From: Candidatus Devosia phytovorans
GTDB taxonomy: Bacteria > Pseudomonadota > Alphaproteobacteria > Rhizobiales > Devosiaceae
Direction of reading: 5' to 3'
DNA: 64,000 nucleotides
NCBI GenBank assembly: GCA_029202405.1
Contig: CP119312.1
Span: 749,001-813,000 of the forward strand
Below, piece after piece: positions 59,245 to 64,000 of this stretch (its first letter is position 1; the number at the start of each line of letters is the position of its first letter). The notes below the pieces were generated by a model. It worked only from the letters and a program-made list of their open reading frames with translations, was not told the DNA's origin and ran no database searches. A program made the position numbers and the translations under genes.

Positions 59245-60246
59245 ATGGGCAAGCGTTCCATGCCCGAAAACAGCCAGACCAGTGGCCCGCATGTGCCTGT
59301 CCTCCTGGACGAGGTGCTGGCGGCCCTGTCTCCGCTCGACGGCAAGCGCATTGTTGATGGCACGTTCGGGGCAGGCGGCTATTCGCGCGCCCTGCTCGAG
59401 GCTGGCGCTATTGTCATCGCCATCGATCGCGACCCGAGCGTTAAGCCCTTTGCCGATGCCCTGATGGCCGAATTCGAAGGTCGTCTGATCTTCGTGCCGG
59501 GCACGTTTTCCGAGCTGGATACACTGGCCGCCGAACATGGCCCGATTGATGGCGTGGTGCTCGATATCGGCGTGTCCTCCATGCAGCTCGACCAGGCCGA
59601 GCGCGGCTTCTCCTTTATGCGCGAGGGTCCGCTCGACATGCGGATGAGCGGGCAGGGCGAAAGCGCAGCCGATCTGGTGAACACACTCGATGCTGAGCCG
59701 CTGGCCAATCTGCTCTATGCCTTTGGTGAAGAGCGCAAGTCGCGGCGCATCGCCCAGTTCATCGTCGCGGCCCGCGAGACCAAGCCGATCGAAACGACGC
59801 TGGAACTGGCGAAAATCATCGAGAAGGCGATCGGCCGCAAGCCGGGCGACGCGCATCCGGCGACCCGGAGCTTCCAGGCGCTGCGCATTGCCGTCAATGG
59901 CGAGTTCGAGCAATTGGGCGAGGCGCTGTTTGCCGCCGAGCGCCTGCTGGACGAGGACGGTCGGCTGGTCGTCGTCACCTTCCATTCACTCGAAGATCGC
60001 ATCGTCAAACGCTTCTTTGATCCTGACAAGGGTGGTCCAGCCCAGTCGCGCCACCTGCCGCAGGTGGCAACCGAAGCCAGGCGCTGGGTGCAGGTCGCCA
60101 AGGCGGTCAAGGCCGGCGAAGCCGAAGTCAGCGGCAATCCACGGGCCCGCTCGGCCGTGCTGCGGGCGGCCAGCCGCTCGGATGCAGCGGCGCGCCCGGT
60201 CAGTTTTGCCGGGCTCAGCGTTCCTCAGGTCAGGGGCGAGCAATGA
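59245..60246 (+). CDS. rsmH: 16S rRNA m4C1402 methyltransferase RsmH
   Basis: 333 residues from ATG 59245 (MGKRSMPENSQ); ATG 59260 is a close alternative, and the frame from 59158 lacks a ribosome site. HVPVLLDEVLAAL (about 16-28), SAM motif IVDGTFGAGGYSRALLE (about 37-53), LDIGVSSMQLDQAERGFSF (about 107-125), TFHSLEDRIVKRFF (about 250). N4-methylates C1402 of 16S rRNA. First gene of the dcw cluster here. mraZ, usually just before it, is absent. Confidence 0.93.
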   Translation: MGKRSMPENSQTSGPHVPVLLDEVLAALSPLDGKRIVDGTFGAGGYSRALLEAGAIVIAIDRDPSVKPFADALMAEFEGRLIFVPGTFSELDTLAAEHGPIDGVVLDIGVSSMQLDQAERGFSFMREGPLDMRMSGQGESAADLVNTLDAEPLANLLYAFGEERKSRRIAQFIVAARETKPIETTLELAKIIEKAIGRKPGDAHPATRSFQALRIAVNGEFEQLGEALFAAERLLDEDGRLVVVTFHSLEDRIVKRFFDPDKGGPAQSRHLPQVATEARRWVQVAKAVKAGEAEVSGNPRARSAVLRAASRSDAAARPVSFAGLSVPQVRGEQ

Positions 60247-60635
60247 TCCGCAATCTCAATATCATCCTGATCTTCACCAGCGTGCTGATGCTGTCGGGCG
60301 TCTATGCGCTGAAATTCTCCATCGAGAACACGGCCAGCGAACGCACGGCGCTGATCTCCCAGATCAGCGATCAGGAAGGCCAGATTTCCCTGCTCAAGGC
60401 CGACGAGGCCGTGCTCAGCCAGCCCGGCTATATCGAACCCATCGTGCGCCGCCACGAGCTGGCGCTGGCCATCGCGCCGGTCAAGCAGGAGCAGTTCGGC
60501 TCCTTCGCCGAGCTGCCGATGCGCCCGGTGCGCCAGCAGGCGCCCAATTCGGCAGCCATGGACGAACTCTTTCTGGCGCTGGAATCCGGCATCGACCCGA
60601 TCGACGCCATCCTCGAACTTGAGGGCATTGAATAA
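60243..60635 (+). CDS. ftsL: Cell division protein FtsL
   Basis: 130 residues, a small bitopic divisome protein. One membrane helix at the N-terminus (IILIFTSVLMLSGVYALKFS, about 7-26), then a coiled-coil stretch SERTALISQISDQEGQISLLKADEAVL (about 32-58). Position between rsmH and ftsI, with ATGA overlap on the left and TAATG on the right, identifies it despite low sequence conservation. Interacts with FtsB/FtsQ to activate FtsWI. Confidence 0.88.
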   Translation: MIRNLNIILIFTSVLMLSGVYALKFSIENTASERTALISQISDQEGQISLLKADEAVLSQPGYIEPIVRRHELALAIAPVKQEQFGSFAELPMRPVRQQAPNSAAMDELFLALESGIDPIDAILELEGIE

Positions 60636-62377
60636 TGGCCGTCATCGGCGACAATTTCGGGCCGACCATTGCGCTGGAAGGCGCCCGCAAGGCGCGTGGC
60701 AACCTGACCCAGGCCCGCATCCGCTGGATGATCCTCGCCATCGTGCTCGGTTTCGGCCTTGTCGGTGGTCGCCTCGTCCAGCTCGGCATGGTCGAGAATG
60801 ACACCACGATCGAAGGCCAGGCGCGTGACGTCATCACCGCCACCCGTCCGCCGATCCTGGATCGCAACGGGCTGGAAATGGCCGTGGATATCCGCGTGCC
60901 GTCGTTGTTTGCTGAGCCCCGCCGCATCATCGATGTGGAAGAGGCGGTGCAGAAGCTGCGCACCGTGCTGCCCGATCTCGATGAAGACTGGCTGCGCAAT
61001 CGCCTCACCGGCGACAAGGGCTTCGTGTGGGTACAGCGCGAGCTGTCCCCGGCCATCCAGGACAAGATCATGGGCCTGGGCATTCCGGGCATCGACTTCA
61101 TCACCGAGTCCAAGCGCTTCTATCCCGGCATGACGGAAGCCAGCCATATCCTGGGGTCGACCAATATCGACAACCAGGGCATTGCCGGTATCGAGCGTCA
61201 TATGGATGGCGAGAATGTCGCGCTGCTGCAGGAACTGGGCCTGGCGCGCGGCAATGCGCTGGCGCCGGTGGAACTGAGCGTCGACATGCGCGTGCAGCAT
61301 GTGATGCACGAACAACTGGTCGATGCGATGACGCGCTATCAGGCGATTGCCGCCGCCGGCGTCATGGTCGATATCCATACCGGGGAAGTCATCGCGCTGG
61401 CCTCGCTGCCCGATTTCAATCCCAACGATCCCAAGAGCGCTCTCGTCAAGGACAGCTTCAACCGCATCACCTCGGGCATTTTCGAGCCAGGCTCGATCTT
61501 CAAGACGGTGACCATGGCCGGCGCGCTCGATAGCGGCGCCGTGCGCATCACCGATCAGTTTGACGCGCGTTTCGGCATTCGCTTCGGTCGCTTCACCATC
61601 GACGATTTCCACGGCAAGCATCGCATCCTCAGCTTGCCGGAGGTGTTCAAGTTCTCGTCCAACATCGGCACGATCCGCGTCATGCAGGCGATGGGCAAGG
61701 ACAATTTCCGCACCTTCCTGTCGACCATGGGCTTTGACCAGCGCGTGCCCTTCGAACTGCCGGAAATGCGCGTGCCGACGGTCCCAAAGTCTTTCTCCGA
61801 AGTGGGCGCCGCGACCGCATCCTTTGGTCACGGTCTCTCCGTCTCGCCCCTGCACATGGTCACCGCCTATTCGGCCTTCGTGAATGGCGGCAATTACATC
61901 CCGCCCACGCTCTACAAGCGCAGCGTCGCCGAGTCCGAACCCCTCTATCGCCAGGTCATCCAGCCCGCGACGAGCGAGGCGATCCGCTACCTGATGCGCC
62001 TCAATGCCATCGGTTCTGGCGGTTCGGGCGGTCAGATGAACAAGCTGGCGCTGGGCTTCCGCGTCGGCGGTAAGACCGGCACGGCCGAAAAGGTTGTCGA
62101 TGGGCGCTACTCGTCGAGCAAGGTGACGAACTTCTTCGGTTCGGCCTTCCCGCTCGACAATCCGCGCTATGCCATGGTGATCATGGTGGACGAACCCAAG
62201 GCCGAAAATGCGCAGACGGGCACCACGGCTGGCTGGAATGCCGGCCAGGTCACCGGCCGCATCGTGCAGCGCATCGCGCCGATGCTGGGGATCGCCCCCG
62301 ATTTCTCGCCGCTTGTTGACGATAGCCTGGTTCCTGCGGCATTGCGTAACGGCCCGCCCGGCTCACAATTCAATTGA
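60635..62377 (+). CDS. ftsI: Peptidoglycan D,D-transpeptidase FtsI (PBP3)
   Basis: 580 residues. Cytoplasmic tail, membrane anchor (WMILAIVLGFGLVGGRLVQLGMV, about 31-53), PBP dimer domain and transpeptidase domain. SXXK in FEPGSIFKTV (Ser about 289), SXN in FKFSSNIGT (about 345), KTG in GGKTGTAEKV (about 484). Cross-links septal peptidoglycan with FtsW. Overlaps ftsL by one base. Confidence 0.95.
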   Translation: MAVIGDNFGPTIALEGARKARGNLTQARIRWMILAIVLGFGLVGGRLVQLGMVENDTTIEGQARDVITATRPPILDRNGLEMAVDIRVPSLFAEPRRIIDVEEAVQKLRTVLPDLDEDWLRNRLTGDKGFVWVQRELSPAIQDKIMGLGIPGIDFITESKRFYPGMTEASHILGSTNIDNQGIAGIERHMDGENVALLQELGLARGNALAPVELSVDMRVQHVMHEQLVDAMTRYQAIAAAGVMVDIHTGEVIALASLPDFNPNDPKSALVKDSFNRITSGIFEPGSIFKTVTMAGALDSGAVRITDQFDARFGIRFGRFTIDDFHGKHRILSLPEVFKFSSNIGTIRVMQAMGKDNFRTFLSTMGFDQRVPFELPEMRVPTVPKSFSEVGAATASFGHGLSVSPLHMVTAYSAFVNGGNYIPPTLYKRSVAESEPLYRQVIQPATSEAIRYLMRLNAIGSGGSGGQMNKLALGFRVGGKTGTAEKVVDGRYSSSKVTNFFGSAFPLDNPRYAMVIMVDEPKAENAQTGTTAGWNAGQVTGRIVQRIAPMLGIAPDFSPLVDDSLVPAALRNGPPGSQFN

Positions 62378-62396
62378 TCCAGAAGGATTTTCCGAC

Positions 62397-63839
62397 GTGT
62401 CCCTGAGTGTAACACAGCTGCTCGAAGGCTCCGGCGCACGGCCCAAGAAGGGTCTCGGCGCGGTTTTCGGCCTTAATTCCGACAGCCGCCGGATCGAGCC
62501 GGGCGATATCTTTTTCGCACTGCCGGGCCATAGTGTGCATGGCAATCAATTCGTACCCGACGCGGTCAAGCGTGGGGCGCTTGCGGTGATCACCGATGTG
62601 GCGCCGGTTGGTGATCCGGGCGTGCCGGTCATCATCGTGCAGGATGTGCGCGAGGCCTATGCCCGCGCGGCGTCGCGCGTCTTCGAGCCGCAGCCGGAAA
62701 TCACGGTGGCCGTCACTGGCACCAACGGGAAGACGTCGGTCGCATCCTTCGTGCGTCAGATCTGGAACTATGCCGGCATTGCCGGGGCCAGCATCGGCAC
62801 GCTGGGCGTGGATACGATGACCCGCCATATCGATGGCAGTCTCACCACGCCGGATTCGCGCACGCTGCATCAGTCGATGCGCGCGCTCAAGGCCCAGGGC
62901 ATCGACCATGTGGCACTTGAAGCCTCGAGCCATGGGCTCGACCAGCGCCGGCTCGATGGCATTCACTTCGAGGCGGTGGCCTTCACCAATCTCAGCCGCG
63001 ACCATCTCGACTATCACGCCGATATGGACGAATACCGCAATGCCAAGCTGCGCCTCTTCACCGACCTGCTGGTCGATGGCGGGGCGGCGGTGGTCAATGT
63101 CGATGATCCGGAACACGAGCAGTTCATGTATGCAGCGCTCGGTTCGGGCGCGACGCTGCTGACCGTTGGTCGCGAAGGCGCCTATATCGAAGTGCTGTCC
63201 GTGACGCCAGAAGGCTATGGCCAGCGCGTCGAAATCCGCCATGTCGGCGAAAAGGTCAGCTTCCATCTGCCACTGACCGGCGAATTTCAGGTGTCCAATG
63301 CCATCGTCGCGGCAGCGCTTGCGATGTCGAGCGGCGTCGACAAGGCCGATGCCTTCCCGGCGCTGTCCGATCTGGTCGGGGCCAAGGGCCGGCTGGAACT
63401 GGTCGCAGCGCACAATGGCGCAGCCATCTTCATCGACTATTCCCACAAGCCGGTGGCGCTGGAATCGGCGCTTGCCTCGCTTCGGCCATATGCCAAGGGA
63501 AAGCTGCGTCTGGTGTTCGGCGCCGGCGGCGATCGCGACAAGGGCAAGCGTCCGATGATGGGCGAAGTGGCCCATCGCATGGCCGACGACGTAATCGTCA
63601 CCGACGACAATCCGCGTACCGAAGACCCGTCGACCATTCGCAAGGAAATCCTGGCCGAGGCCAAGGGCGCGCGCGAAATCGGCGACCGCAAGAAGGCGAT
63701 CATCGAGGCCGTGCAGTCTCTTGAGGAAGGTGACGTCCTGCTCATTGCCGGCAAGGGCCATGAGGACTACCAGATCATCGGCACCACCAAGCACCATTTC
63801 TCCGACCATGAGGTCGTGGCGGAGGCAATCAAGGGCTAG
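62397..63839 (+). CDS. murE: UDP-N-acetylmuramoyl-tripeptide synthetase MurE (meso-DAP type)
   Basis: 480 residues starting with GTG at 62397 (VSLSVTQLLEG), AGAAGGAT upstream; the frame extends to 62208 inside ftsI, which I reject. ATP loop TGTNGKTSVASF (about 100), SSHGLDQRR (about 180), and DNPRTEDP (about 405), whose DNPR motif selects meso-diaminopimelate. Adds the third residue of the stem peptide. Gap of 19 bp to ftsI. Confidence 0.95.
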   Translation: MSLSVTQLLEGSGARPKKGLGAVFGLNSDSRRIEPGDIFFALPGHSVHGNQFVPDAVKRGALAVITDVAPVGDPGVPVIIVQDVREAYARAASRVFEPQPEITVAVTGTNGKTSVASFVRQIWNYAGIAGASIGTLGVDTMTRHIDGSLTTPDSRTLHQSMRALKAQGIDHVALEASSHGLDQRRLDGIHFEAVAFTNLSRDHLDYHADMDEYRNAKLRLFTDLLVDGGAAVVNVDDPEHEQFMYAALGSGATLLTVGREGAYIEVLSVTPEGYGQRVEIRHVGEKVSFHLPLTGEFQVSNAIVAAALAMSSGVDKADAFPALSDLVGAKGRLELVAAHNGAAIFIDYSHKPVALESALASLRPYAKGKLRLVFGAGGDRDKGKRPMMGEVAHRMADDVIVTDDNPRTEDPSTIRKEILAEAKGAREIGDRKKAIIEAVQSLEEGDVLLIAGKGHEDYQIIGTTKHHFSDHEVVAEAIKG

Positions 63840-63846
63840 ACATTCC

Positions 63847-64000
63847 ATGACCCAGGCCCTCCACACGATCGAAACCATCCTGGCCGCTACGGGCGGCAGG
63901 ACTGCGCTGGACCCGGCGACGCCGATCGGCTCCGTCACCATCGACTCGCGCGAGATCGGGCCTGACGCTCTCTTCGTCGCCATCAAGGGCGATCGTTTTG
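63847..64000 (+). CDS. murF: UDP-MurNAc-pentapeptide synthetase MurF (5' end only)
   Basis: The first 51 residues before the window edge: MTQALHTIETILAATGGR and SVTIDSREIGPDALFVAIKGDRF. The VTIDSREIGPDALFVAIKG motif is the MurF/MurE N-terminal domain, and the position directly after murE (7 bp) fixes it as MurF, which adds D-Ala-D-Ala. Confidence 0.9.
   Translation, partial: MTQALHTIETILAATGGRTALDPATPIGSVTIDSREIGPDALFVAIKGDRF

Overview
The window is high-GC, gene-dense alphaproteobacterial chromosome. It is most likely a Hyphomicrobiales (Rhizobiales) member close to Devosia. Support: a fructose-type FrcBCA transporter, an LsrB/VtlR-like LysR regulator beside trxB, an ArsR-methyltransferase fusion in front of metF, a DUF2336 protein, rhizobial-type palindromic repeats, and a meso-DAP type dcw cluster. 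I see no tRNA, rRNA operon, insertion sequence, prophage or CRISPR array. The genus is inference; the class is well supported.

Layout. 1-10.9 kb: the start of an AraC-type regulator, an FAD-linked oxidase, the sugar ABC operon frcB-frcC-frcA with a divergent ROK regulator, a LysR/aldo-keto reductase pair, a DUF1127 protein, a methyltransferase and a LuxR-type regulator. 11-15.7 kb: DoxX-like and GFA-like genes, then a minus-strand operon joining a PQQ-type soluble dehydrogenase to a NitT/TauT-type ABC transporter. 15.7-27.9 kb: two secreted SH3 plus crystallin-like proteins, a YciA thioesterase and thymidine kinase (with an intrinsic terminator in the tdk leader), small envelope proteins, a cysteine desulfurase-like enzyme, a CBS protein, a LacI regulator with three operator palindromes, and an aspartate aminotransferase.

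28.0-29.2 kb holds no convincing protein gene. Instead I read four tandem minus-strand small-RNA units. Each has a TTG-type -35, a 17-nt spacer, a -10 and a rho-independent terminator, and each has a related 10-nt box (GCATGGCWGN, degenerate in the fourth) exactly 16 nt upstream of its -35. The two best units each carry three hairpins whose loops display CCTCCTCCC, complementary to Shine-Dalgarno sequences. They resemble the alphaproteobacterial 'cuckoo'/CcsR anti-SD RNAs. This is the most interesting part of the window. Next to it lie a signal-peptidase-like protein lacking the catalytic lysine, the LsrB/VtlR-like regulator, and trxB.

32-49 kb: greA, a second PQQ-type dehydrogenase, ppk2, an FdhF/YdeP molybdoenzyme, a soluble MCP-Cache protein, an M16 peptidase pair, ettA, a hydrolase, rarD, and oxyR divergent from katG. 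49-59 kb: DUF2336, VapBC, the ArsR-methyltransferase/metF operon with its operator, a TerB-DnaJ protein, RNase P RNA, BrnTA, and a three-gene phosphorelay. 59 kb to the end: rsmH-ftsL-ftsI-murE-murF, the start of the division and cell-wall cluster, tightly overlapped and without mraZ immediately upstream.

Common themes are sugar uptake and oxidation, redox/peroxide defence (trxB-lsrB, oxyR-katG), envelope maintenance and post-transcriptional control.
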